A program made the position numbers and the translations under genes. Below, one piece after another: positions 45,790-54,360 of a DNA stretch of 64,000 nt; the stretch's first letter is position 1, and every line of letters begins with the position of its first letter. This DNA is from Streptomyces novaecaesareae (GTDB lineage Bacteria > Actinomycetota > Actinomycetes > Streptomycetales > Streptomycetaceae). The notes beneath the pieces were generated by a model that saw only the letters and a list, made by a program, of their open reading frames with translations, was not told the DNA's origin and searched no databases. The DNA is taken from contig NZ_JNWQ01000014.1 of assembly GCF_000716875.1 (NCBI RefSeq), forward strand, positions 1 through 64,000, read 5' to 3'.

Positions 45790-46497
45790 ATGCACGTGAT
45801 CCGCCGGCTCGACCTGGGGTACTTCGTCCGGCCGGCCTCCGAGGTGGGCGGCCCGGAGCCGCGCGTGGAACCGGTGCTGGCGTACCTGGTCCGGCGCCCG
45901 GAGGGGCTGCTGCTGTTCGACACCGGCATCGGCGGCGGCGAGCCGGAGACCGAGGCGCACTACCGGCCGGTCCGCCGGCCGCTGCCGGAGGCACTCGCCA
46001 CGGCCGGGGTCTCCGTCTCCGACATCGACCTGGTGGTCAACTGCCACCTGCACTTCGACCACTGCGGCGGGAACCCGCTGTTCGCCGGCACGCCCGTCCT
46101 GGTCCAGGCGGGCGAGCTGGCCACCGCGCGGGGCGGCGGCTACACCATCGACGCGCTGGTCGACTTCCCCGGCGCCCACTACCGCGAGCTCGACGGCGAG
46201 ACGGAGGTCTGGCCCGGTGTCCGGGTGCTGCCGACCCCCGGACACACCGGGGGCCACCAGTCGCTGCTGGTCGACCGCCCGGGCAGCGGTCCGAGCGGCG
46301 GCCCGGTGCTGCTGGCCGGTCAGGCGTACGACTTCGCCTCCGAGTACGGGCAGGCGGTGCTCGCCCGGCGGGCGGCACGCGAGGGCGTGGCGGCGCCGCT
46401 GCCCGGCTACCGGGCCTGGCTCGACCGGGTCGCGGAGTACGGCCCGCGCCGGGTGCTGTTCGCGCACGACCACGCGGTGTGGGAGCCCACGGAGTAG
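45790..46497 (+). CDS. metallo-beta-lactamase-fold hydrolase, lactonase-like
   Basis: This 235-residue cytoplasmic zinc hydrolase has the signature NCHLHFDHCGG with ligands at His86, His88, Asp90 and His91. Further metal residues are in LPTPGHTGGHQ, the QAYDFASEYG segment and the late FAHDHAVW. The arrangement resembles N-acyl-homoserine-lactone lactonases, so quorum-signal or gamma-butyrolactone-type cleavage is possible but not shown. GGGGGA lies before the ATG. Confidence 0.87.
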   Translation: MHVIRRLDLGYFVRPASEVGGPEPRVEPVLAYLVRRPEGLLLFDTGIGGGEPETEAHYRPVRRPLPEALATAGVSVSDIDLVVNCHLHFDHCGGNPLFAGTPVLVQAGELATARGGGYTIDALVDFPGAHYRELDGETEVWPGVRVLPTPGHTGGHQSLLVDRPGSGPSGGPVLLAGQAYDFASEYGQAVLARRAAREGVAAPLPGYRAWLDRVAEYGPRRVLFAHDHAVWEPTE

Positions 46498-46542
46498 GTC
46501 ACGTCCCTAGGAGCCTCACGGCACTCAGGAGGCCCAGGGCGC

Positions 46543-47847
46543 TCAGAAGGTGAAGCGCAGCGAGCGGACCCGGTGGTCGAAGCTGGACGGGACGAGCTCC
46601 GGCTCGCCGACCGAGCGTGCCTCGGGCAGGCGGGTGAACAGCTCGCGGAACAGCGCCGTCATCTCCTGCCGCGCCAGGTGCGCGCCGAGGCAGTAGTGCG
46701 GGCCTCCGCCGCCGTAGCCGAGGTGCGGGTTGGACGAGCGGGTGATGTCGAAGTTGTCCGGGTCGGGGAAGACCGTCTCGTCGCGGTTGGCCGAACCGTA
46801 GAACAGCGCGACCTTCTCCCCCGCGCGCAGCAGCGGCCCGCCGGGGCCGCCGAGCTCGTGGTCGACGGCGAGGGTCCGGTGGAACTGGATGATCGGCGTG
46901 GCGTGGCGGACGATCTCGTCGACCGCGCCGCCGAGCCGGCCGTCCGGGTCGGAGAGGAGCAGGGCGCGCTGCTCGGGGTGGACGGTCAGCAGGTGCAGGC
47001 CGTGGGCGAGCGCGTTGCGGGTGGTCTCGACCCCGGCGACCAGCAGCAGGGTGAAGAAGGCGCCGAGTTCGCGGCCGGTGAGCCGACGGCCGTCGACGTC
47101 GGCGGTGACCAGCGCGGAGATCAGGTCCTCCGCAGGCCGGCGGCGGCGTTCCCGGCCGATCCCGGCCACGATGCCCTGCATCCGGGCGAGCGCCCGCAGC
47201 CCGCGCCCGGGCGACCGGAGCCGGTCGCGCAGCGAGCGCGCCACGCCGATGTCCGCGGACGTGCGGTTGACCAGGTCGAGGATGGCGCGGCGCGGCTGCT
47301 CGGGAATGCCCATCATGGTGCAGATCACCTGGAACGGGAGTTCGGCGGCGACGGCGGCCACGAAGTCCTCCGGGCGCTCCCGCTCGACCCGGTCGACCAG
47401 GGCGGCGCTGATCCGGTGGACGTCCTCCTCGACCCGGCCGAGCAGCCGCGGGGTGAAGGCCCGCGAGACGATCCGGCGCAGCTGGGCGTGGCGGGGGTCG
47501 TCCAGGTTCACCATCGAGTCGCCGAAGACCAGCCGGACCCAGCGGGCCGGGGCGGGGGTGGTGACGCCGGGGCCGCTGAGGAAGACGGCGGGGGTTCGGC
47601 TGGCCTCGGCCACGTGGGCGTGGCGGACCAGGGCGTGGAAGCCCCTTCCGGTGGCGCGGTCGCCGAAGTACACCGGGCCGGGGCGGCGGCGCAGCTCGGC
47701 GAAGGCGGCGGCGCGGGCGGGGGCGGGCAGCCGCCAGAAGCCGGGGTCGGCGAGGTCGGCGGGCGCCACCGGGTCGGCGAGCCCTGCCGGGGCGGCGGGG
47801 TCGGCGGAGTCGACCGGGGACTGCGTGGTTTCCGTCGGCGTCTCCAA
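46543..47847 (-). CDS. cytochrome P450 (first of two)
   Basis: This soluble 434-residue bacterial P450 has the I-helix oxygen-activating motif VAGVETTRNA, the ExxR in the K-helix (DEIVRHA), and the heme ligand Cys in GYGGGGPHYCLGAHLAR with Tyr in place of the usual Phe. The sequence around FGDSMVNLDDPRHAQLRRIV resembles CYP124/125/142-type sterol or fatty-acid hydroxylases. The start is TTG at 47847 with GGGAGG eight bases upstream. It is divergent from the Met-rich membrane protein. Whether it belongs to the isocyanide locus is uncertain. Confidence 0.9.
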   Translation of the reverse strand: METPTETTQSPVDSADPAAPAGLADPVAPADLADPGFWRLPAPARAAAFAELRRRPGPVYFGDRATGRGFHALVRHAHVAEASRTPAVFLSGPGVTTPAPARWVRLVFGDSMVNLDDPRHAQLRRIVSRAFTPRLLGRVEEDVHRISAALVDRVERERPEDFVAAVAAELPFQVICTMMGIPEQPRRAILDLVNRTSADIGVARSLRDRLRSPGRGLRALARMQGIVAGIGRERRRRPAEDLISALVTADVDGRRLTGRELGAFFTLLLVAGVETTRNALAHGLHLLTVHPEQRALLLSDPDGRLGGAVDEIVRHATPIIQFHRTLAVDHELGGPGGPLLRAGEKVALFYGSANRDETVFPDPDNFDITRSSNPHLGYGGGGPHYCLGAHLARQEMTALFRELFTRLPEARSVGEPELVPSSFDHRVRSLRFTF

Positions 47848-48123
47848 GGCCGGGCCTCCCTGCTATTGGACCTGCTGCTGGACGACATCGTCCCGGCACG
47901 TACGGAACGCACCGGCGTGTCCACATTCAGTGAGCAGATGGTGACGGCTTGTCAAGCCGCACCGATGGTCGTACGAGCAGCTGTTCGGGGCGGCGCCCGG
48001 GGAGGCGCACGGAGGAGGCAGCGGCCGGCCCGGCCTTCGGGCGAACGGCCGGGCATGGTCTCACGGGTCGGAACCAGCCGATACCGGAGGGTGCGGTACG
48101 GGCCGGGCAGGGCGGATGCGACG

Positions 48124-49032
48124 ATGAGTGCCATCGTGATGACCGACCGGATCCGCCAGCTGCGCGCCGTGGTCTTCGCCGCGCTGTGCGTGGCGCTGGC
48201 CGCCACGGCGCACGTCGCCATGGCCGGCCCCGGGGTCTCGCCGACGGTGCTGGCCGGCGCGTTCGGGGCGGTCCTCGGACTGACCTGGCTGCTCGCCGGG
48301 AAGCGGCGCGGGCTCGGCGCGATCACCACCTGGATGGTCGCGGCGCAGACGGCGCTGCACCTGCTGTTCGAACAGGCCGGGGCGCTCGCCCGGGGAGGCG
48401 GCGGCCTCGGCCGGCTCGCCACCACGGACTGGACGGCCCTGCTGCTCTGCAACCCGGACCGCGCGCCCGGCGGGCTCTCGCCGGTCGAGCTGGCCCGGAT
48501 GGCGGGCATCGACCCGGACGCCCCACCGGCGGCCGCCGGCCTGCGCCCGATGACCGGGATGCACCACGGCACGGCGGGGATGTCGTCTTCCGCCGACGGC
48601 ATGGCCATGGACGGGGGCCTGCCCGGGATGGCGGGGATGCCCGGCATGTCGCACGGGATGCCGGACGGGATGTCGGACGGGATGTCGCAGGGCATGGCTC
48701 ACGACATGTCGAGCGGCATGTCGCATGGCATGTCCCACGGCATGTCGCCGGGGATGGCCGCCGCCCACGTGCTGGCCGCGCTGGCCTGCGCCCTGCTGCT
48801 CTGGCGCGGTGACGCGGCGCTGGTCCGGCTCTTCGAACTGCTCGGCGCCCTCGGCACCGTCGTCACCGGGGCGCTGCTGCTCCCGCTCCTGGCGCTCTTC
48901 GCGCGCCCCTTCGGCTACCGGGCCCCGACCCCGCCGCGGCCCGCCGACGGCCGGGCCCGGCCGCCCCGGTCGGTGCTGCTCACGCATGCCGTGGTCCGGC
49001 GCGGACCGCCGGCGTTCGCCCTCGCCTGCTGA
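48124..49032 (+). CDS. membrane protein with Met/His-rich central segment
   Basis: This 302-residue protein has N-terminal helices at about 15-34, 42-58 and 64-84. A central extracytoplasmic-type loop (143-211) contains about 17 Met and 6 His in GM-S-HGM-type tandem repeats, followed by two C-terminal helices (213-227, 240-260). Methionine and histidine repeats of this kind are typical of copper-binding proteins (CopC/PcoE/CtrN-like motifs). It lies just upstream of an ECF sigma pair and the isocyanide operon. No named family is recognised; a copper-sensing or storage role is inferred. Confidence 0.75.
   Translation: MSAIVMTDRIRQLRAVVFAALCVALAATAHVAMAGPGVSPTVLAGAFGAVLGLTWLLAGKRRGLGAITTWMVAAQTALHLLFEQAGALARGGGGLGRLATTDWTALLLCNPDRAPGGLSPVELARMAGIDPDAPPAAAGLRPMTGMHHGTAGMSSSADGMAMDGGLPGMAGMPGMSHGMPDGMSDGMSQGMAHDMSSGMSHGMSHGMSPGMAAAHVLAALACALLLWRGDAALVRLFELLGALGTVVTGALLLPLLALFARPFGYRAPTPPRPADGRARPPRSVLLTHAVVRRGPPAFALAC
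48550..48756 (+). repeat. degenerate GGGATGTCG repeat encoding the Met/His loop
   Basis: Imperfect 12-base units around GGCATGTCGCAC/GGGATGTCGGAC code for four-residue G-M-S-x steps in the loop at residues 143-211 of the membrane protein. Confidence 0.8.
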
Positions 49033-49379
49033 CGCGCCCGCCGCGCACCTCCCCGGCCGCCACCGGCCGCCGGAACCCCCGCGACGGGCAGGTCGCCCTG
49101 CCGTACGGCCGTGCGTTGCGCCGCCGTGCCGCCAGGGCGCGGGCCCGCGTCCGCCGCCGCGCCTCCCCGGTTTGCCCGGGAGGTGCGTCGAGCCGCGCGG
49201 CCGCCCACGGACGCCGACGGCGCCGCCCTGCGCGGTGACGTCCCCCCGCCTTCCCCTCGGGACTTTCCATGCCTGACCACGACGGCGCACCGGCTCGGGC
49301 CGGCGCCATCGTCCTACCGCTGCGCGGCCTGCGGGCCGCCCTCCTGCCCGGCCTCCTGCCCGGCCTCCTGCCCGGCCTT
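49033..49379. other. 347-base region between the Met-rich protein and the anti-sigma gene
   Basis: Open frames exist on both strands but have repetitive Arg/Gly/Pro-rich translations and no family similarity. The right part carries the 12-base tandem repeat (49340-49399). This convergent space probably holds terminators only. Confidence 0.55.
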
Positions 49380-49399
49380 CTACCCGCCCTCCTGCCCGC
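49340..49399. repeat. 12-base tandem repeat over the anti-sigma stop codon
   Basis: Five 12-base units of the type CCTCCTGCCCGG run across the 3' end of the anti-sigma gene. The stop codon (TAG on the minus strand, 49380-49382) lies in the fourth unit and exists because that unit reads CCTTCTACCCGC. Confidence 0.88.
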
Positions 49400-49664
49400 C
49401 CTCCGGGCCGCGGCCCTCCAGCCCGGTCGACAGCCCGGTCGACGGCTGGGCCGACAGCCCGGTCAACAGTCGGGCCGACCACTCGGCCGACGGCCCGTCG
49501 GCGGCGGCCGCCCGTACCTGGCCGCTCAGCCGCTCCGCCCGGGCCAGCCACTCCCGGCAGCCGGTGCAGCGCGCGACGTGCTTGTCCAGCCGGGTGTCCG
49601 GCAGACCGCTGGGTTCGCCGTCGAGCCGGGCGGACAGAGCGGTCCGGAACTGCGCGCATCTCAT
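49380..49664 (-). CDS. zinc-binding anti-sigma factor
   Basis: This 94-residue protein has the ZAS-type H-x3-C-x2-C motif in KHVARCTGCREWL and an N-terminal MRCAQFRTALSARLDGE, as in zinc-finger anti-sigma factors. The tail is Ser/Gly/Glu-rich repeat sequence and has no membrane segment, so it is a soluble anti-sigma. It is divergent from the ECF sigma gene with only 55 bases between starts, so both promoters overlap. No ribosome site is obvious; the mRNA may be leaderless. Confidence 0.8.
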   Translation of the reverse strand: MRCAQFRTALSARLDGEPSGLPDTRLDKHVARCTGCREWLARAERLSGQVRAAAADGPSAEWSARLLTGLSAQPSTGLSTGLEGRGPEGGQEGG

Positions 49665-49719
49665 GTGACCATCGTCTCGCACAGCCACCGCGGCGGGACC
49701 GGCCGGGTCGGAGGCCGCC

Positions 49720-50283
49720 GTGGATGACGAGCAGCTCACCGCGCTCGCGCTGACCGCCCGCTCGGGCCGTGCAGCGGACGTCGAAGCCTTCGTCCGGGCC
49801 ACCCAGCGGGACGTCTGGCGCTTCGTCGCCCACCTGACCGACGTGCAGTCCGCCGACGACCTGGCGCAGGAGACCTTCCTGCGCGCACTGCGCGGCCTGC
49901 CCGCGTTCGCGGGACGCTCCTCGGCCCGCACCTGGCTGCTGTCGATCGCCCGGCGCACGGTGATCGACCGGTACCGGATGGCCGCCGCCCGGCCGCGCTG
50001 CGCGGCGCTGCCGGACTGGCAGGAGGCGGCGGAGCGGCAGGGCCGCGTACCGGAGGCCGGGTTCGAGGACGGTGTCGCCCTCGACGACCTGCTCGACCGG
50101 GTGCCAGCCCAGCGGCGCGAGGCGTTCGTGCTGACCCAGGTGGTCGGCCTGAGCTACGCCGAGGCGGCCGAGGTCGCCGGCTGCCCCGTCGGCACCGTCC
50201 GCTCCCGCGTCGCCCGGGCGCGGGAGGAGCTGATAGCGCGCCTGCGGGCGGCGGAGGCCGGGGAGCTCGCGACCGCCTGCTGA
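49720..50283 (+). CDS. ECF-family RNA polymerase sigma factor
   Basis: This 187-residue sigma factor has region 2 (TDVQSADDLAQETFLRALRG, SARTWLLSIARRTVIDRYR) and region 4 (VPAQRREAFVLTQVVGLSYAEAAEVAGCPVGTVRSRVARARE). The GTG at 49720 has GGAGG directly upstream. It is partnered with the divergent anti-sigma. It lies directly upstream of the MFS-P450-isocyanide synthase operon, so that operon is a candidate target; the palindrome at 50337-50379 separates them. Confidence 0.9.
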   Translation: MDDEQLTALALTARSGRAADVEAFVRATQRDVWRFVAHLTDVQSADDLAQETFLRALRGLPAFAGRSSARTWLLSIARRTVIDRYRMAAARPRCAALPDWQEAAERQGRVPEAGFEDGVALDDLLDRVPAQRREAFVLTQVVGLSYAEAAEVAGCPVGTVRSRVARAREELIARLRAAEAGELATAC

Positions 50284-50336
50284 GCGGCCGAAAAAATCCC
50301 CCAAGTGTTCGGAACCGGAGCCCGCGCGCCTCCGAC

Positions 50337-50379
50337 TGCTGTACCGGACGCCGCCGCCGAGGCGGTGTCCGGTACAGCA
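50337..50379. promoter_or_regulatory. long palindrome upstream of the isocyanide operon
   Basis: TGCTGTACCGGACGCCGCC (50337-50355) and GGCGGTGTCCGGTACAGCA (50361-50379) pair at 18 of 19 positions around five bases. It lies between the sigma factor stop and the MFS ribosome site. The TGTACCGGAC...GTCCGGTACA core looks like a repressor operator (TetR-type length); a terminator for the sigma gene is the alternative, but no U-run follows. Confidence 0.7.
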
Positions 50380-50400
50380 GCACGGGAACGGAGGGGCTCC

Positions 50401-51774
50401 ATGGCAGCGCAACAGCCTGCGGCCGAAGCGGCACTGACGGACCGTCAGCCGGAAGCGGTCGACCGCTGGAGCCTGGTCGTGGCCGCGGGCCTGCTCTCGT
50501 TCGTCGCGATGCTCGACATGAACGTGGTCAACCTCGCGCTCACCGACATCGCGGGCGGCCTGCACGTCTCCCCCGGGGTCGCCCAGTGGGCCGTCCTCGG
50601 CTACCAACTCCCCCTCGTCGCCCTCCTCCTGCCCGCCGGGCGGTGGCTGGACCAGGTCGGCACCCGGTCCGCCCTGCTGCTCGCGGTCGGCTGCTTCGCC
50701 GGCTGCAGCGTGCTGGCCGCCGCCGCCCCCTGGGCGGGCTGGCTGATCGCGGCCCGGCTGCTGCAGGGCGCCTTCGGGGCCGTGCTCTTCGTCCTGATGC
50801 CGGTGCTCGCCGCGACGTCCGTACGGCCCGAGCTGCGCGGCCGGGCGATGAGCGTGCCCGCCACCCTCGGCCCGCTCGGCGCCGTGACCGGCCCGGTCGT
50901 CGGCGGCCTGCTGCTGGACCACCTCGGCTGGCGGGCGATCTTCCTGGTCAAGCTGCCGGTCTGCCTGGCCGCCGTGCTGATCGTGCGGCGGCACGCCCCG
51001 CGGCGCGGCGGGCTGCGCGTGCCCGAGCGGGGATCCCTCGGCGACGCCACGCTGATCGGCGGCGCCGTGGCCGCCGTCCTGCTGGGGCTCACCCTGGCCC
51101 CCGACGCGCCGCAGTGGCTGCTGCTGGCGCTGCCCGCCGCCCCGCTGGTGCTGCTGTGGCTGCGCCGCCCCGGCGGGCGGCCGGTGGCCGAGGTGCTGCG
51201 GGCCGCCGGCACCGCCGGGGTCAACGCCTCGGTGCTGGCGCTCGCCGCCGGCTTCTCGGCCTGCCAGTACCTGCTCGTCCAGCACCTGCGCGGCCCCCGG
51301 GGCGAGAGCGCGACGGCCACCGCGCTGACCATGCTGGCGTTCCCGCTCGGCATGGTGCTGGCCGGGCGGGTCGGCGGGCGGCTGGCCGACCGCTGGGGCG
51401 CCCGCCCGACCGCACTCACCGGCGCTACCGTCACCACCCTCGGCCTGGCCCTGCTCGTCCCGCTGGACACCGACTGGTCCGCCGTGGACATCGCCGCGCG
51501 GCTCGCCCTCGCCGGCGCCGGGATGGGCCTCAACGGCGGCCCCACCCAGGCCCTGGTGATGACCGCCTCCCCTCCCGGGAAGCTGGCCACCGCCGGTTCC
51601 GCCGTCCAGCTCGCCCGCAGTCTCGGCTTCGCCCTCGGCCCGGCCCTGGCCACCGCCGCCGCGCTGGCCGGCGACCGCGCCACCACCGGGACCCGGGCCG
51701 GGATCGCCCTGGCCGCCCTGGTCGCGGCGACCGCCGTCGCCCTGCTCGCCCTGTACCGCGGCCCCCGGACCTGA
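50401..51774 (+). CDS. MFS exporter of the isocyanide operon
   Basis: This 457-residue DHA2-type drug:proton antiporter, with 12-14 helices, shows motif A-like LPAGRWLDQVGTRSALLLAVG, the motif-C antiporter region (LGPLGAVTGPVVGGLLLD), and LDMNVVNLALTDIAGGL in helix 1. GGAGG precedes the ATG at 50401. It is first in an operon with a P450 and an isocyanide synthase and probably exports their product, as yeast Dtr1 exports bisformyl-dityrosine. Confidence 0.9.
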   Translation: MAAQQPAAEAALTDRQPEAVDRWSLVVAAGLLSFVAMLDMNVVNLALTDIAGGLHVSPGVAQWAVLGYQLPLVALLLPAGRWLDQVGTRSALLLAVGCFAGCSVLAAAAPWAGWLIAARLLQGAFGAVLFVLMPVLAATSVRPELRGRAMSVPATLGPLGAVTGPVVGGLLLDHLGWRAIFLVKLPVCLAAVLIVRRHAPRRGGLRVPERGSLGDATLIGGAVAAVLLGLTLAPDAPQWLLLALPAAPLVLLWLRRPGGRPVAEVLRAAGTAGVNASVLALAAGFSACQYLLVQHLRGPRGESATATALTMLAFPLGMVLAGRVGGRLADRWGARPTALTGATVTTLGLALLVPLDTDWSAVDIAARLALAGAGMGLNGGPTQALVMTASPPGKLATAGSAVQLARSLGFALGPALATAAALAGDRATTGTRAGIALAALVAATAVALLALYRGPRT

Positions 51775-51858
51775 CCGCCCGCACCAACACCGCGCCCGCA
51801 CACGCACCCGCAGTCACACCCACACCGCGCCCGCACACGCACCGGAGGACCACCCCAG

Positions 51859-53187
51859 ATGACCGACACGCTGCCCGACCCGGCCGCCACCGACACCCCG
51901 CGCTGCCCGTACGGGTACGACCGCCTCCCCTCCCCCGTCCCGCTGTACGGTCCGGCGTACAAGAGCGACCCGTACCCGCTGTACCGGCGGATGCGCGAGG
52001 CCGGGCCGGTGCACCGGGTGGAGTTCCCGAGCGGCATCCACGCCTGGCTGGTCACCGGCTACCAGGCCGCCCACGCGGCCCTCAACGACCCGCGCCTCGG
52101 CAAGAACCACACGCTGGGCAACGACAATTGGCGCCGACTCGCGTCGATCATGCCCGAACCGCAGCACTCGCAGCTCCAGGTCCACCTGCTCCACCAGGAC
52201 CCGCCCAAGCACACCTCGATGCGCCGGCTCGTCCTGGACGCCTTCGCCCCGCGCCGGGTGGAGTCCATGCGTCCGCGGCTGAGAGAACTCGCCGACGCGC
52301 TGGTGGACGAGCTGCCCGAGACCGGCGGCGCCGACCTGGTGGCCGGCTTCGCCGCCCACTACCCCTTCCGGGTGCTCGCCGAAGTCATCGGCCTGCCGCC
52401 CGAGTTGGCGGCCCGGTTCGACCGCGACTGGGGCAAGGTGGTCCAGCCCGTCGGCCCGCAGGACCCGGGCCGCCCGGCGTACGAGGCACGGCTGCGCGGC
52501 CTGCAGACGTACATCGCCGACGTCGTCGCCCGCAAGCGCACCGACTGCCGGGCCCCCGGCTGGTCGGAGTCCGAGGACCTGCTCGGCCGGCTCGTCGCCG
52601 CCCACGACGCGGGCGAGTTGAGCCGCGAGGAGCTCGACTCGATGGTGTTCCAGCTGCTGGTCGCCGGGCAGGAGCCGGTCACCAACCAGATCACCACCAT
52701 GCTGATCACCCTGCTGCGCCACCCCGAGCAGCTCGACCGCCTGCGCGACGGGATCGACGAGCCCGGCCTGCTCTCCCGGGCGGTGGAGGAACTGCTGCGC
52801 CACGACGCCGCGTTCGAGCTCACCACCTGGCGGTTCTTCGCCGAGGACAGTGACCTGTTCGGCACCACCGTTCCGGCCGGCGACTCGGTGATCGTCTCGC
52901 TCTGCGCCGCCAACCGCGACGAGGAGCAGTTCCCCGAGGCTGACCGCCTCGACCTCGACCGCTCCCCGAACGCCCACCTCGCCTTCGGCCACGGCATCCA
53001 CTACTGCCCCGGCGCCGCACTGGCCCGGGCCGAACTCCGGATCGCCATCGGCACCCTGCTCACCCGCCTGCCCGGCCTGCGCCCGGCCGAGGCCCCCGGG
53101 GACGGCCTGGCGGACCTCGTCTGGGTCCCCGCCGTCCTGGCACGCGGGGTCAACCGGCTGCCGGTCGCCTACGACCGGCGCCACTGA
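51859..53187 (+). CDS. cytochrome P450 of the isocyanide operon
   Basis: This soluble 442-residue P450 has the heme-binding FGHGIHYCPGAALARAE with the Cys ligand and the K-helix ExxR in EELLRHD. The I-helix motif is LLVAGQEPVTNQI, i.e. AGxEP instead of AGxET/D-T, so the acid-alcohol pair used in oxygen activation is altered, as in some CYP107-like enzymes. GGAGGA precedes the ATG. Coupling with the next gene suggests that it oxidises a tyrosine- or tryptophan-derived isocyanide, possibly by C-C or C-O coupling as Dit2 does. Confidence 0.9.
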   Translation: MTDTLPDPAATDTPRCPYGYDRLPSPVPLYGPAYKSDPYPLYRRMREAGPVHRVEFPSGIHAWLVTGYQAAHAALNDPRLGKNHTLGNDNWRRLASIMPEPQHSQLQVHLLHQDPPKHTSMRRLVLDAFAPRRVESMRPRLRELADALVDELPETGGADLVAGFAAHYPFRVLAEVIGLPPELAARFDRDWGKVVQPVGPQDPGRPAYEARLRGLQTYIADVVARKRTDCRAPGWSESEDLLGRLVAAHDAGELSREELDSMVFQLLVAGQEPVTNQITTMLITLLRHPEQLDRLRDGIDEPGLLSRAVEELLRHDAAFELTTWRFFAEDSDLFGTTVPAGDSVIVSLCAANRDEEQFPEADRLDLDRSPNAHLAFGHGIHYCPGAALARAELRIAIGTLLTRLPGLRPAEAPGDGLADLVWVPAVLARGVNRLPVAYDRRH

Positions 53188-53281
53188 CCCCGGAAGCGCC
53201 CGCGGCGCCGCCCCTCCGGGAGGCAGCCCGGCTCCGCCTGCCTGCAGCCCGTACGACACCACCTTCCGTGGAGGACCCACC

Positions 53282-54331
53282 ATGCCGCCCGTCGGCACCG
53301 TCACCACTCCGGCCCACGCCGCCACCGCTACCGGCACCACCACTGACGGCACCGGCGAGGGGACCGGCACCGAGGACCGCCCCTCGGCCGAGCGGCTCGC
53401 CGTCCGCATCCTCGGCCTGCTGCTGCCGCACCGCCGCGCCTCCGACCCGGAGTTCGACGCGCGGCCGGAGCACTTCCCGCTCCAGCTCGCCCAGTTGGCG
53501 GAGTTCATCGCCGCCGGTGAACCGATCGTGTTCACCCTGCCCGGCTTCCCGTGCAAGTCGCCCAACCCGGCGAAGGTGCTCGGCCACCTGCCCGACGAGG
53601 GCGAGCGGCTGTCGCTCACCTTCCTCGACCGGCTCTGCGCCGAGATAGGCCGCCTCCACGAGCCCGGGGCGCGGATCCTGATCTGCTCCGACGGGCACAT
53701 CTTCGGCGACCTGATCAACGTCCCGGACGACCACATCGACGCCTACTCCGACGAGTTGACCGCGATGATCGCCCGCGAGGGCCTCCACCACCTCGCCACC
53801 TTCGACCTGCGGGCCGTCCTCGGCGACCTCCCGTACGACGAGAAGCGCGCCCGGGTGCACGAGCAGTACGCCCCCACCGTCGAGGAGTTGCGCGAGCAGG
53901 TGCTGACCGAGGAGGAGACCCTGCTGCTCTACCGCGGGATCACCCGCTTCCTCACCGAGGACACCGTCGGCTTCCCCGGCACCCGCTCCGCCCTGCAGCG
54001 GGAGTGCCGCCGCCGCGCGTACGGCGTGATCCAGCGCAGCCGCGCCTGGGGCGAGTTGATCGCCGAGCAGCACCCGAGGGCCGTACGGCTCTCCATCCAC
54101 CCGCAGCCCGCCGGCGTGCCCAAGTTCGGCATCCGGCTGCTGGAGGCGGCCGACGTCTGGACCACGCCGTGGCACTCCTCGGTGCTCCACCGCCCGGACG
54201 GCGAATGGGAGTTGCTGCGCAGCGAGGAGGCGCGCAGACTCGGCCGGCTGGTGCTGCGCGACGGCCGGCCGAGCCACTACGAAAGCCACTGCGAAAGCCA
54301 CTGCGAAAACCACGCCGAGACCCAGGCATAG
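53282..54331 (+). CDS. DIT1/PvcA-family isocyanide (isonitrile) synthase
   Basis: This 349-residue protein matches the pyoverdine/dityrosine biosynthesis family that converts the amine of Tyr or Trp plus ribulose-5-phosphate into an isocyanide. Diagnostic segments are FTLPGFPCKSPNPAKVLGHL at residues 84-103, ICSDGHIFGDLINVPDDHI, PGTRSALQRECRRRAYGVI and RLSIHPQPAGVPKFGIRL. The first 35 residues are Thr/Gly-rich and disordered; the tail carries ESHC repeats from 12-base DNA repeats (54281-54316). No partner Fe/2OG oxygenase (PvcB/IsnB) is adjacent, so the P450 may replace it. Confidence 0.93.
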   Translation: MPPVGTVTTPAHAATATGTTTDGTGEGTGTEDRPSAERLAVRILGLLLPHRRASDPEFDARPEHFPLQLAQLAEFIAAGEPIVFTLPGFPCKSPNPAKVLGHLPDEGERLSLTFLDRLCAEIGRLHEPGARILICSDGHIFGDLINVPDDHIDAYSDELTAMIAREGLHHLATFDLRAVLGDLPYDEKRARVHEQYAPTVEELREQVLTEEETLLLYRGITRFLTEDTVGFPGTRSALQRECRRRAYGVIQRSRAWGELIAEQHPRAVRLSIHPQPAGVPKFGIRLLEAADVWTTPWHSSVLHRPDGEWELLRSEEARRLGRLVLRDGRPSHYESHCESHCENHAETQA

Positions 54332-54360
54332 GGCCGGGCAGAGGACCGCCGTCGGGCGGG

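Noticed and set aside
45786..46553. 255-codon rightward frame overlapping the metallo-hydrolase gene
   Set aside because: Different frame of the same strand; the HLHFDH zinc motif lies in the 45790 frame.
48061..51807. 1248-codon leftward frame across the sigma, MFS and Met-rich genes
   Set aside because: Composition of a GC-skew shadow (Gly/Gln/Arg-rich) and no family similarity; the opposite-strand genes are well supported.
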